From the NCBI GenBank assembly GCA_910585855.1, contig CAJUGZ010000210.1:1-7756 (forward strand): a DNA stretch of 7,756 nucleotides. Reading direction: 5' to 3'. The notes under the pieces were generated by a model. The model saw only the letters and a list, made by a program, of their open reading frames with translations. It ran no database searches and was not told where the DNA came from. The position numbers were made by a program, and so were the translations under genes. Below, in pieces: positions 1 to 6,769 of the stretch. How positions within the stretch are numbered: position 1 is the first letter of the stretch; each line of letters opens with the position of its first letter. The stretch comes from an uncultured Lachnospiraceae bacterium. GTDB taxonomy: Bacteria; Bacillota_A; Clostridia; Lachnospirales; Lachnospiraceae.

Positions 1-109
1 GCGCCCCGGTCTGTCCGGTTGGATGTACTAAGATGCAGAAGTCTTAGAACTTCTTGCTTTTTGGAAACCGGAACAGCAGTCTGCCTAGAGGGTTCGCATC
101 TGGCGTCCT
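1..109 (+). ncRNA. 3' part of a repeated structured RNA-like element (copy 1, 5' truncated)
   Basis: No reading frame is supported here, but base pairing is dense. An outer stem joins TCCGGTT (14-20) to AACCGGA (66-72). Inside it GCAGAAGT (35-42) pairs with ACTTCTTGC (49-57, one bulged T), and a competing hairpin pairs CTAAGA (28-33) with TCTTAG (42-47). Positions 57-109 match the minus strand of 7704-7756 at 45 of 53 positions, which is the best evidence that this is a real conserved element. The conserved tail ATCTGGCGTCCT (98-109) has no partner in the window, so the pairing strand and true 5' end probably lie before position 1. No strong terminator follows; a 5-bp stem and T-rich DNA at about 118-160 are weak candidates. 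The family is not recognised: it is not tRNA, 5S rRNA, SRP RNA, tmRNA or a common riboswitch by their signature motifs. A 6S-like RNA or a mobile-element-associated RNA remain possible. Confidence 0.5.
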
Positions 110-144
110 GTGAATGAAAGTTTTACTTTTTTCTTTATTTTATA

Positions 145-173
145 TTGGCTTTTTTTTCTAGTCAGAGTATAAT
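145..173 (+). promoter_or_regulatory. Sigma-A-type promoter for murC
   Basis: TTGGCT (145-150) and a perfect TATAAT (168-173) are separated by 17 bases. The expected transcription start is near 180, giving a leader of roughly 68 bases before murC. The promoter begins 36 bases after the end of the conserved RNA-like element, so murC need not depend on read-through from it. Confidence 0.7.
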
Positions 174-247
174 ATTCTATCAGAAACCAAATCGGTTTTT
201 GTACAAATACCGCAGCAATTAAAAGAGGAAGAAAGGAACAAAAAATT

Positions 248-1630
248 ATGACATATCAAATAGATTTTAACCATCCAATCGAAATTCATTTTATCGGTAT
301 CGGCGGCATCAGTATGAGCGGTCTGGCAGAAGTCCTTTTAAAAGCCGGCTTTTCTGTAACAGGCTCTGACTGGCACTCGTCCGATCTTACAAAACATTTG
401 GAAAAACTGGGAGCTAAAATTTTTTATGGTCAAAAACCAGAGCACATCAGCGATTCCACAAAAGCGATTGTCTTTACGGCTGCCGTAAAACCGGAAAATC
501 CAGAATACCAAGAAGCAGTAAAACGAAATCTTCCGATTCTGTCACGTGCAGAACTGCTTGGACAAATAATGGAAAATTACTCTATTTCTATTGGTGTTTC
601 TGGTACTCACGGAAAAACAACTACCACCTCTATGCTCTCTGAAATTATGCTGTCTGCCAATCTATCCCCTACTATATCAGTAGGAGGAATTTTAGACTGC
701 ATCCACGGAAATATTTATGTCGGTCACTCTCAATATTTTATTACAGAAGCCTGTGAATATAAAAACAGCTTTTTATCTCTTTATCCAAGCATTGGTATTA
801 TTTTAAATGTCTGTGCCGATCATTTAGATTTTTTTGAAGACTTAAACGATATTCGCCGTTCTTTCCGTCATTATACCAAAAATATTCCGAATCACGGCAC
901 GCTTATTATCAATGGCTGTATTGAAAACCTGTCCTATTTTACAGAGGGGCTGTCCTGCCACGTAGTTACATTTGGTCTGCTGCCCTCCTGTCAGTTCTAT
1001 GCCGCAAATATCACCTATGACGCATTTGCCTGCGGCAGTTACGATCTTATCATCCAACAAAATTTTGCCGCCCGCATCACTCTCTCTGCACCGGGTGAGC
1101 ATAATATCCTAAATTCCCTTGCCGCAATCGCCGCTGCCTATGAAATGCAGATTCCGCTTGTACAGATTCAAAACGGACTTTCTAATTTTCATAATGCCAA
1201 CCGCCGATTCGAAAAAAAAGGAGAAACACACGGTTTTACAATTATTGATGATTATGCACACCACCCAGATGAAATCTGTGCTACTTTAACTGCAGCAAAA
1301 AATTATCCGCACCGCAAACTTTGGTGTGTCTTTCAGCCGCATACCTACACTAGGACTAAAGCACTATTAAAAGATTTTGCCAAAGCACTTTCCCTTGCCG
1401 ACTATGTAGTACTTGCCGATATTTTCTCTGCCAGAGAAACCGATACCTTGGGCATCAGTTCTGAAACACTGCTGAATGAATTAAAAAAACTAGGGGCTTC
1501 CTGTTATTATTTGGACTCTTTTCAAAAAATCGAAGACTTTTTATTTGCACACTGTCAAGAAAACGATCTGCTGATTACGATGGGAGCCGGAGATATTGTA
1601 GCAATCGGAGAATCCATGTTGAAAAAATAA
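248..1630 (+). CDS. murC: UDP-N-acetylmuramate--L-alanine ligase (MurC)
   Basis: MurC is the cytoplasmic ligase that adds L-alanine to UDP-N-acetylmuramic acid using ATP, the first amino-acid step of peptidoglycan stem-peptide synthesis. The 460-aa product has the usual length and all three Mur-ligase domains. Residues 14-27 carry the N-terminal nucleotide-sugar motif (HFIGIGGISMSG). Residues 116-127 form the ATP P-loop GVSGTHGKTTTT with Lys123. E167 to S174 (EACEYKNS) and N187-D194 (NVCADHLD) give further Mur-ligase active-site residues, followed by GEHNILN near 283-289, RRFEKKG near 319-325 and DDYAHHPDEI at 334-343. The C-terminal domain includes FQPHTYTRT (362-370) and TMGAGDI (444-450). 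The ATG is preceded by a purine-rich AGAGGAAGAAAGGA site, about 8 bases from the start codon. It has its own promoter and stands as a probable single-gene unit ahead of the replication genes. Nothing essential appears missing. Confidence 0.97.
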   Translation: MTYQIDFNHPIEIHFIGIGGISMSGLAEVLLKAGFSVTGSDWHSSDLTKHLEKLGAKIFYGQKPEHISDSTKAIVFTAAVKPENPEYQEAVKRNLPILSRAELLGQIMENYSISIGVSGTHGKTTTTSMLSEIMLSANLSPTISVGGILDCIHGNIYVGHSQYFITEACEYKNSFLSLYPSIGIILNVCADHLDFFEDLNDIRRSFRHYTKNIPNHGTLIINGCIENLSYFTEGLSCHVVTFGLLPSCQFYAANITYDAFACGSYDLIIQQNFAARITLSAPGEHNILNSLAAIAAAYEMQIPLVQIQNGLSNFHNANRRFEKKGETHGFTIIDDYAHHPDEICATLTAAKNYPHRKLWCVFQPHTYTRTKALLKDFAKALSLADYVVLADIFSARETDTLGISSETLLNELKKLGASCYYLDSFQKIEDFLFAHCQENDLLITMGAGDIVAIGESMLKK

Positions 1631-1636
1631 TTACAG

Positions 1637-1689
1637 TTATCCACATTATCCACACGTTTATCAACATTTTGTCTAAAACGTGTGGATTT
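1637..1689. promoter_or_regulatory. DnaA-box cluster upstream of the helicase-loading genes
   Basis: Two perfect DnaA boxes TTATCCACA lie exactly back to back (1637-1645 and 1646-1654). TTATCAACA (1658-1666) differs from them by one base. TGTGGATTT (1681-1689) is a reverse-strand near-match with two differences from the consensus TTATNCACA complement. Four sites within 53 bases is far above chance for a non-coding gap. DnaA is both the replication initiator and a transcription factor that binds this 9-mer. The cluster sits about 60-110 bases upstream of the -10 element serving the DnaD-like gene, so DnaA-dependent control or titration is a reasonable inference. There is no dnaA or dnaN gene alongside, so I do not call it oriC. 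Confidence 0.75.
1648..1687. repeat. 12-bp perfect inverted repeat embedded in the DnaA-box cluster
   Basis: ATCCACACGTTT (1648-1659) and AAACGTGTGGAT (1676-1687) are perfect complements around a 16-base loop. The left arm contains most of the second DnaA box and the right arm most of the degenerate reverse box. As RNA it could end murC transcripts, but only a broken T-run (TTTCTT, 1687-1692) follows, so a terminator role is weakly supported. It may instead place DnaA sites head to head on DNA. Confidence 0.6.
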
Positions 1690-1747
1690 CTTGGCTAAAA
1701 ATTTTCTCTCTGGGTCAAAAATCATGATTCTCTTTTTCCCCTCTCTG

Positions 1748-1756
1748 TGTTATAAT
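1748..1756 (+). promoter_or_regulatory. Extended -10 promoter for the DnaD-like gene
   Basis: TGT followed by a perfect TATAAT (1751-1756) makes an extended -10 element. The -35 region (TTCTCT at 1728-1733 with a 17-base spacer) is poor, which is typical when an extended -10 is used. A perfect 10-bp palindrome AATCATGATT (1720-1729) overlaps the -35 region and could be an operator. The predicted start near 1763 leaves a leader of about 60 bases. Confidence 0.6.
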
Positions 1757-1823
1757 AAAACCCACAACAACCCCAATGCGATAGAAACAATTAACCATAA
1801 ACTAATACAGGCAGGCGATAACG

Positions 1824-2900
1824 ATGAATGAAATTACACTACAAAATAATCAGACGACCTATACTGCAATTTCTAACCGTTTTCTAGATGACTATATGCC
1901 AAAAGCAAACGGAGAATTTGTAAAAGTTTATCTCTACCTTTTACGCAGCAGCAATGCCAATTCCCCCATTAGTATTTCCGGTATTGCCGATAAAATGAAC
2001 CATACAGAAAACGATGTCCTTCGTTCCCTCCGCTACTGGGAACAGGAGGGCTTATTAAAACTGACCTTTGATGCAGATTCTTCTTTAACTGGAATTGCTT
2101 TATGTGACTGCAAACAGACTAGTTTAGCATACCCTTCCAAAGAATCTGCTTCCTATGCAGATACAGAAGCCAGTCCGGCAAAAGAACTGTCCAATCTTCC
2201 TTTTACCGCACCGCCAAAGCCAAACTATACTAATACACAGCTTCAAGACTTTTTAGGTTCGGAAGATATTGAACAGATTTTATATGTGGCACAGAAATAT
2301 CTAGGCATTACACTTTCAGATATGGATACGAATACCATCCTCTATTTTTACGACGGACTGCATTTTTCTGCCGATTTAATTGAGTATCTGATTGAATACT
2401 GTGTCAGCATCGGGCAGCGCAATATGCGCTATATTGAAAAAGTTGCACTCTCTTGGGCAGAAAAGGGATACCATACAGTCAATGAAGCCAAAAACAGTAC
2501 AACTGCCTATTCTAAAAACTGTTTTGCTGTTATGAAGTCTTTTGGCTTAAATAACCGCCGACCGGGAAACAGTGAACTTTTACTGATTCAAAAATGGATA
2601 AATGAATATGGTTTCTCGATTGATATTATTACGGAAGCCTGCAATCGTACCATTCGTTCCATTCATCAGCCTAGTTTTGAATATGCCGACCGAATTTTAA
2701 CAAAATGGAATAAATCAGGAGTAAAACAAATGTCAGATATTATAGAGCAGGATAAACAGTATGTCAAAAATACAGGACAGGGAAAGGAAAACAGCAAAAC
2801 TTCCAAATCAGATACCAGAATCTCCAATAACCGCTTTAATAATATTACGCCCCGCAACTATGCATATGATGATCTGGAACGGCAGCTACTCAACCACTGA
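1824..2900 (+). CDS. DnaD-domain replication initiation protein with two C-terminal DnaD domains
   Basis: Proteins of the DnaD/DnaB(Bacillus) group remodel DNA at origins and restart sites and help recruit the helicase loader. The 358-aa product has a winged-helix-like N-terminal domain at about 15-85 (SNRFLDDYMPKANGEF, then an ISISGIADKMNHTENDVLRS helix-turn-helix stretch). A low-complexity Ser/Ala/Pro linker at about 95-133 follows. Two successive DnaD-type domains come next, at about 135-220 and 229-302. Each ends in the family's Y-x3-[IV]-x3-W signature: Y203, V207, W211 and Y287, I291, W295. The tail is polar and ends FNNITPRNYAYDDLERQLL, resembling the short conserved C-terminal segment seen in clostridial members. 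The ATG is preceded by AGGCAGG (1809-1815) eight bases away. The next gene, a DnaI-type ATPase, starts 57 bases downstream with no promoter seen, so the two probably form one operon. No symbol is given because dnaD and dnaB names do not map cleanly onto this form. Confidence 0.9.
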   Translation: MNEITLQNNQTTYTAISNRFLDDYMPKANGEFVKVYLYLLRSSNANSPISISGIADKMNHTENDVLRSLRYWEQEGLLKLTFDADSSLTGIALCDCKQTSLAYPSKESASYADTEASPAKELSNLPFTAPPKPNYTNTQLQDFLGSEDIEQILYVAQKYLGITLSDMDTNTILYFYDGLHFSADLIEYLIEYCVSIGQRNMRYIEKVALSWAEKGYHTVNEAKNSTTAYSKNCFAVMKSFGLNNRRPGNSELLLIQKWINEYGFSIDIITEACNRTIRSIHQPSFEYADRILTKWNKSGVKQMSDIIEQDKQYVKNTGQGKENSKTSKSDTRISNNRFNNITPRNYAYDDLERQLLNH

Positions 2901-2940
2901 TTAACCAAAACAAACCATAGCGGCTAGTCTGCACGATAAT

Positions 2941-2946
2941 AGGAGG
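2941..2946 (+). promoter_or_regulatory. Ribosome binding site deciding a TTG start
   Basis: A perfect AGGAGG ends 11 bases before TTG at 2958. No in-frame ATG occurs near the start, and the encoded N-terminus (MALKNSQYD) matches what I know of the clostridial family, so TTG is the likely initiator. Confidence 0.8.
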
Positions 2947-2957
2947 CTTATATCACA

Positions 2958-3965
2958 TTGGCACTGAAAAACTCGCAGTATGATACTATTACAAGAATTT
3001 ATAATCAAAAACAACTTCGCAACCGCCATAACCAAACAAAGCGGCAGGAGGAAATCTATGAAAAAATTCCTCGTATTCATGAAATCGACGACAACATTGC
3101 CAGTATTTCTGTAAAGCGTGCCAAAGAACTGCTAAACGGAAATGCATCTGCTCTGTCCGATCTGCATCAGGAACTAGAGGAATTAGCAGAAGAAAAACGG
3201 CTTCTTTTGCTTCGCAGTGGTTTCTCCGAAAACTATCTAAAGATGCAGTATGAATGTCCTGACTGTCAGGATACTGGTTACTGCAACGGAAAAAAATGCC
3301 ACTGCTTTCAGCAGGCTTCTATTGATATGCTGTATGCACAATCCAATATAAAGGGACTGCTGAAAACAGAAAATTTTCAAAACTTTACTCTGGAATATTA
3401 TGACGATCAGGAAGTCAATCCTATGACGGGCAAAACACAAAAACAAACTATGACAGAAATTTATAATACCTGCCGTACTTTTGTAGAAAACTTCGGAAAT
3501 TCCTACGAAAATTTGTTTTTTTACGGAGATCCCGGATTAGGAAAGACATTTTTTTCAAACTGTATTGCAAAGGAATTACTGGATCGTTCTTTTTGTGTTA
3601 TTTATCTTTCGGCTATTGAATTATTTGAATTATTTTCCCGAACTACTTTTTCGGAGGATACAGCCAAACAATCAGAACTGCCAAACGAACTGCAGCAATT
3701 TATTATGGAATGTGACTTACTAATTATTGATGATTTAGGTACGGAATTTACCAATTCTTTTACGAATTCCAACCTGTTTTACTGTTTAAATACTCGTTAT
3801 TTACACAAAAAAAGTACGCTTATTTCTACTAATTTAACTATGAATAAAATAAGCGATATGTATACCGAACGAATTTTTTCCCGTATTTTCAGCAACTATA
3901 CGATGTTAAAATTTTTTGGTACAGATATCCGAATCAAAAAGAAATTGCTTACAAAACGCTCTTGA
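2958..3965 (+). CDS. DnaI/DnaC-like helicase-loader AAA+ ATPase
   Basis: The protein belongs to the DnaC/DnaI/IstB group of AAA+ ATPases that load the replicative helicase onto DNA. It has 335 residues. The first 90 or so are charged and helical. A cysteine cluster follows (C100, C103, C109, C114, H115, C116), like the zinc-binding N-terminal region of Bacillus DnaI. The ATPase core shows Walker A GDPGLGKT (190-197), Walker B LLIIDDLG (254-261), sensor-1 STN (290-292) and an arginine-finger region ERIFSRI (304-310). Initiation is at TTG with AGGAGG upstream. It lies 57 bases after the DnaD-domain gene, and this pairing supports a primosome role over the transposon-helper IstB alternative, since no transposase is nearby. 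Its stop codon overlaps the promoter of prs, which marks the end of the operon. I withhold a symbol because dnaC and dnaI are used inconsistently in Clostridia. Confidence 0.9.
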   Translation: MALKNSQYDTITRIYNQKQLRNRHNQTKRQEEIYEKIPRIHEIDDNIASISVKRAKELLNGNASALSDLHQELEELAEEKRLLLLRSGFSENYLKMQYECPDCQDTGYCNGKKCHCFQQASIDMLYAQSNIKGLLKTENFQNFTLEYYDDQEVNPMTGKTQKQTMTEIYNTCRTFVENFGNSYENLFFYGDPGLGKTFFSNCIAKELLDRSFCVIYLSAIELFELFSRTTFSEDTAKQSELPNELQQFIMECDLLIIDDLGTEFTNSFTNSNLFYCLNTRYLHKKSTLISTNLTMNKISDMYTERIFSRIFSNYTMLKFFGTDIRIKKKLLTKRS

Positions 3966-3990
3966 CTAATTTCTATTTCAATGTTATATA
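3962..3990 (+). promoter_or_regulatory. Promoter for prs overlapping the end of the loader gene
   Basis: TTGACT (3962-3967) covers the loader stop codon. After a 17-base spacer comes TATATA (3985-3990), preceded by TGT, an extended -10 feature. The transcription start would fall near 3997, giving prs a leader of about 48 bases and independence from the replication operon. Confidence 0.65.
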
Positions 3991-4044
3991 AATTATGTCA
4001 TATACCAAAAAATAAACGATTTCACAACTAGGGAGGAAAATGGT

Positions 4045-5217
4045 ATGATGCGTGAAGAAAAAAATCTTGAAACAATTCCTGTAGGACCTCTTGGCATTAT
4101 CTGCCTTCCAAGCTGCAAAGCTCTTGGAGATAAAATTAATTCCTACATTGTTGACTGGAGAATGAAAAGAGAGAATGAGCATACTGCTACTCTCCCGTTT
4201 AACGGTTATCTAAAAGATTCTTATTTAGTCGATGCAAAAGTACCCAGATTTGGTTCTGGAGAAGGAAAGGGCATTATTAACCAGTCTGTACGTGGTGACG
4301 ATCTCTATATTTTAACAGATGTTACAAATTACAGCTTAACCTATTCTCTTTGCGGCTTTACCAATCATATGTCACCAGACGATCATTTTCAGGATTTAAA
4401 GCGTGTTATCGCTGCCGTTGGCGGCAAAGCACGGCGTATCACAGTGATTATGCCTTTCTTATATGAAAGCCGCCAGCATAAACGCACCGGACGGGAATCA
4501 CTTGATTGTGCACTAGCACTGCAAGAACTTACCAATATGGGAGTAGAAAATATTATTACTTTTGATGCACACGATCCTCGAGTACAAAATGCAATTCCGC
4601 TCAAAGGATTTGAAACAGTAACACCTGCCTATCAATTTATCAAATCCCTGCTTCAAAAAGAAACAATAACTGTTGATTCCGATCATATGATGATTATTAG
4701 CCCGGACGAAGGCGGAACTTCTCGGGCAGTCTATTATTCGAATGTACTTGGACTGGATTTGGGGATGTTTTATAAAAGAAGGGACTATTCCCGTATCGTA
4801 AACGGAAGAAATCCGATTGTTGCACATGAATTTCTTGGTTCTTCTGTAGAAGGTAAAGATTGTCTTGTTATTGATGATATGATTTCATCAGGAGAAAGTA
4901 TGTTAGATGTGGCAGCAGAACTAAAAAAACGAAAAGCCAGACGAGTATTCCTTGCTTCTTCCTTTGGACTATTTACAAACGGACTGGAGAAATTTGATCA
5001 ATACTATCAGGATGGTATGATTGATCGGATTTTAACTACAAATTTAATCTATCAAACCCCTGAGCTGTTAAAAAAGCCTTATTATATCAATGTAGATATG
5101 AGTAAATATATTGCACTGATTATTGATACTTTAAATCATGACACTTCTATCAGTGAGTTGTTAGATCCAATCGAACGAATCAATCGAATACTTATGAAAT
5201 ATGGGCAAAAAAAATAA
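4045..5217 (+). CDS. prs: Ribose-phosphate pyrophosphokinase, long divergent form
   Basis: PRPP synthetase transfers pyrophosphate from ATP to ribose 5-phosphate, supplying purine, pyrimidine, histidine, tryptophan and NAD synthesis. At 390 aa it is about 70 residues longer than the usual 310-320 aa enzyme. It has an N-terminal extension and a C-terminal tail. Recognisable elements in order are FGSGEGKG (69-76) and SVRG (81-84), which match the FSDGE and SIRG region. The ATP-site SRQHKRTGRES (142-152) and the catalytic-loop DAHDP (174-178) with His176 follow, then ISPDEGG (218-224), the flexible-loop KRR (244-246) and the PRPP loop VIDDMISSGES (275-285). The acidic pair D277-D278 is kept, but the normal DT(A/G)GT is SSGES. 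GGGAGG (4031-4036) lies eight bases before the start, which is ATGATG; position 4048 is an alternative start. The family is clear. Its exact kinetic class, and whether a standard prs exists elsewhere in the genome, cannot be seen here. Confidence 0.9.
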   Translation: MMREEKNLETIPVGPLGIICLPSCKALGDKINSYIVDWRMKRENEHTATLPFNGYLKDSYLVDAKVPRFGSGEGKGIINQSVRGDDLYILTDVTNYSLTYSLCGFTNHMSPDDHFQDLKRVIAAVGGKARRITVIMPFLYESRQHKRTGRESLDCALALQELTNMGVENIITFDAHDPRVQNAIPLKGFETVTPAYQFIKSLLQKETITVDSDHMMIISPDEGGTSRAVYYSNVLGLDLGMFYKRRDYSRIVNGRNPIVAHEFLGSSVEGKDCLVIDDMISSGESMLDVAAELKKRKARRVFLASSFGLFTNGLEKFDQYYQDGMIDRILTTNLIYQTPELLKKPYYINVDMSKYIALIIDTLNHDTSISELLDPIERINRILMKYGQKK

Positions 5218-5232
5218 TACTGTTTTTTATTC

Positions 5233-5280
5233 GAGGGGGACGTCAGAATAGACCTCTGTTTCGCTTTCAGCGTCCCCCTC
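5233..5280. terminator. Strong GC-rich stem between the convergent prs and asnS genes
   Basis: GAGGGGGACG (5233-5242) pairs perfectly with CGTCCCCCTC (5271-5280) around a 28-base loop that can form a small inner CAGA/TCTG stem. It sits exactly between two convergent genes and is the obvious transcript end for both. Neither strand has a T-run directly after the stem: the plus strand continues ACAATACATC and the minus strand CGAATAAAAAACAG. It is therefore a non-canonical or factor-assisted terminator, or a 3'-end protecting stem. Confidence 0.6.
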
Positions 5281-5295
5281 ACAATACATCCAAAT

Positions 5296-6690
5296 TTACA
5301 ATTCGCAATTATTTACTGTCCGTGGAAATGGAATTACATCACGGATATTTCCCATACCGGTCAAATACATCACACACCGTTCAAATCCCAGTCCAAACCC
5401 AGCATGGCGAGTTGAACCGTATTTTCTTAAGTCCAGATAAAAATCATAATCCTCTTCTTTTAATCCCAACTCTTTCATTCTATCTTTTAATTTATTATAA
5501 TCGTCCTCACGCTGACTTCCGCCGATAATCTCTCCAATTCCGGGTACTAAGCAATCCATCGCTGCAACGGTTTTTCCATCCTCGTTTAATTTCATATAAA
5601 AGGCTTTTATTTCTTTTGGATAATCTGTTACAAATACAGGACGCCGGAAAACCTGTTCCGTCAAATACCGCTCATGTTCTGTCTGCAAGTCACATCCCCA
5701 AGATACTTTATAGTCAAATTTTTCATTATTTTTCTGTAAAATCTCAATGGCTTCTGTGTAAGTTACATGTGCAAAATCGGAGTTTACCACTCCTTCTAAA
5801 CGTTCGATCAATCCTTTGTCTACAAACTGATTGAAAAATGCCATTTCTTCCGGTGCCTGCTCCATTACATAACGGATAATATACTTTAACATTCCCTCTG
5901 CTAACATCATATCATCTTCCAAATCGGCAAACGCCATCTCTGGTTCAATCATCCAAAATTCTGCTGCATGACGGGTTGTGTTTGAATTTTCAGCACGGAA
6001 AGTCGGACCAAATGTATAGATATTGCGAAATGCCATTGCATAGGTTTCTCCGTTTAACTGACCACTAACCGTTAAATTTGTTTCCTTTCCGAAAAAGTCT
6101 TCTCTATAATCTATTTTTCCCTGTTCCGTCCTTGGCAGATTTTCCATATCTAATGTCGTAACACGAAACATCTCTCCTGCCCCTTCACAGTCACTGCCGG
6201 TAATCAGCGGTGTATGGACATAGACAAAATTTCTTTCTTGAAAATATTGATGAATTGCATAAGCAATCAAAGAACGAACCCGAAATACCGCTTGAAATGT
6301 ATTAGTTCTTGGTCTTAAATGGGAAATCGTTCTTAAATATTCAAATGTATGTCTTTTTTTCTGCAGTGGATAATCCGGTGCAGAATTTCCTTCTACTTCT
6401 ACTGTATCCGCTTGAATTTCAAACGGCTGTTTTGCCTGCGGTGTTGCAACCAAAGTTCCTGTAACAATGACCGCTGCCCCTACATTTAATTTGGATATTT
6501 CACTAAAATTACTCATTTTGTCATGATAAACAACCTGCAGTGTTTCAAAAAAAGTTCCGTCATTTAAAACTAAAAATCCAAATGTTTTTGAATCCCGAAT
6601 ACTTCGAAGCCATCCTCCGACTTTTACGGTTTTTTCTATATAATTTTCTCTGTTTTTATAAAGTTCTCTTATTGTTACCAGTTGTTCCAC
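5296..6690 (-). CDS. asnS: Asparagine--tRNA ligase (AsnRS)
   Basis: AsnRS is the class IIb synthetase that charges tRNA-Asn with asparagine in the cytoplasm. The 464-aa product has the usual length. An N-terminal OB-fold anticodon-binding domain covers about 20-100 (VKVGGWLRSIRDSKTFGFLVL). The catalytic domain begins with HLRPRTNTFQA (124-134). Motif 1 is near 153-164. SDCEGAGEMF (166-175) is an AsnRS-type segment. Motif 2 lies at about 226-254 (TFGPTFRAENSNTTRHAAEF) and motif 3 at 431-445 (GFGLGFERCVMYLTG). The C-terminus PFPRTVNNCEL fits the family. The start is GTG (6688-6690) with GGAGG seven bases upstream; an upstream ATG is out of frame. An intrinsic terminator lies between it and the upstream isomerase gene, so it should have its own promoter, but I find only a TATAAA-like -10 (6763-6768) with no convincing -35. 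No T-box leader is visible. Confidence 0.96.
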   Translation of the reverse strand: MEQLVTIRELYKNRENYIEKTVKVGGWLRSIRDSKTFGFLVLNDGTFFETLQVVYHDKMSNFSEISKLNVGAAVIVTGTLVATPQAKQPFEIQADTVEVEGNSAPDYPLQKKRHTFEYLRTISHLRPRTNTFQAVFRVRSLIAYAIHQYFQERNFVYVHTPLITGSDCEGAGEMFRVTTLDMENLPRTEQGKIDYREDFFGKETNLTVSGQLNGETYAMAFRNIYTFGPTFRAENSNTTRHAAEFWMIEPEMAFADLEDDMMLAEGMLKYIIRYVMEQAPEEMAFFNQFVDKGLIERLEGVVNSDFAHVTYTEAIEILQKNNEKFDYKVSWGCDLQTEHERYLTEQVFRRPVFVTDYPKEIKAFYMKLNEDGKTVAAMDCLVPGIGEIIGGSQREDDYNKLKDRMKELGLKEEDYDFYLDLRKYGSTRHAGFGLGFERCVMYLTGMGNIRDVIPFPRTVNNCEL

Positions 6691-6769
6691 GGTAATGCCT
6701 CCATTTTATTTCCAATTTTTGTATTTTTATCCTAATTTTTATTGTTTTCATCCTGTGTTTATTTTATAC

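Noticed and set aside
1..120. tRNA, 5S rRNA, SRP RNA, tmRNA, RNase P RNA or a common riboswitch
   Set aside because: The signature motifs of these RNAs (for example T-arm plus CCA end, SRP GGAAGCAGC context, tmRNA 3' acceptor, cobalamin or T-box boxes) were looked for by eye and not found. The GGAACAGCAG string only superficially resembles SRP RNA.
842..1102. Minus-strand open frame of 86 codons inside murC
   Set aside because: It lies fully within an unmistakable murC, has no ribosome binding site and no recognisable protein features; the same holds for the short opposite-strand frames inside the other genes.
1637..1823. Possible chromosomal origin (oriC)
   Set aside because: DnaA boxes are present, but there is no dnaA, dnaN or rpmH neighbour, no clear AT-rich unwinding element with DnaA-trio spacing, and the cluster is small. 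A regulatory or titration site fits better.
2958..3965. Transposon helper IstB
   Set aside because: The ATPase core is shared with IstB, but no transposase or terminal repeats are nearby and the partner gene is a DnaD-domain protein, so a helicase-loader role is preferred.
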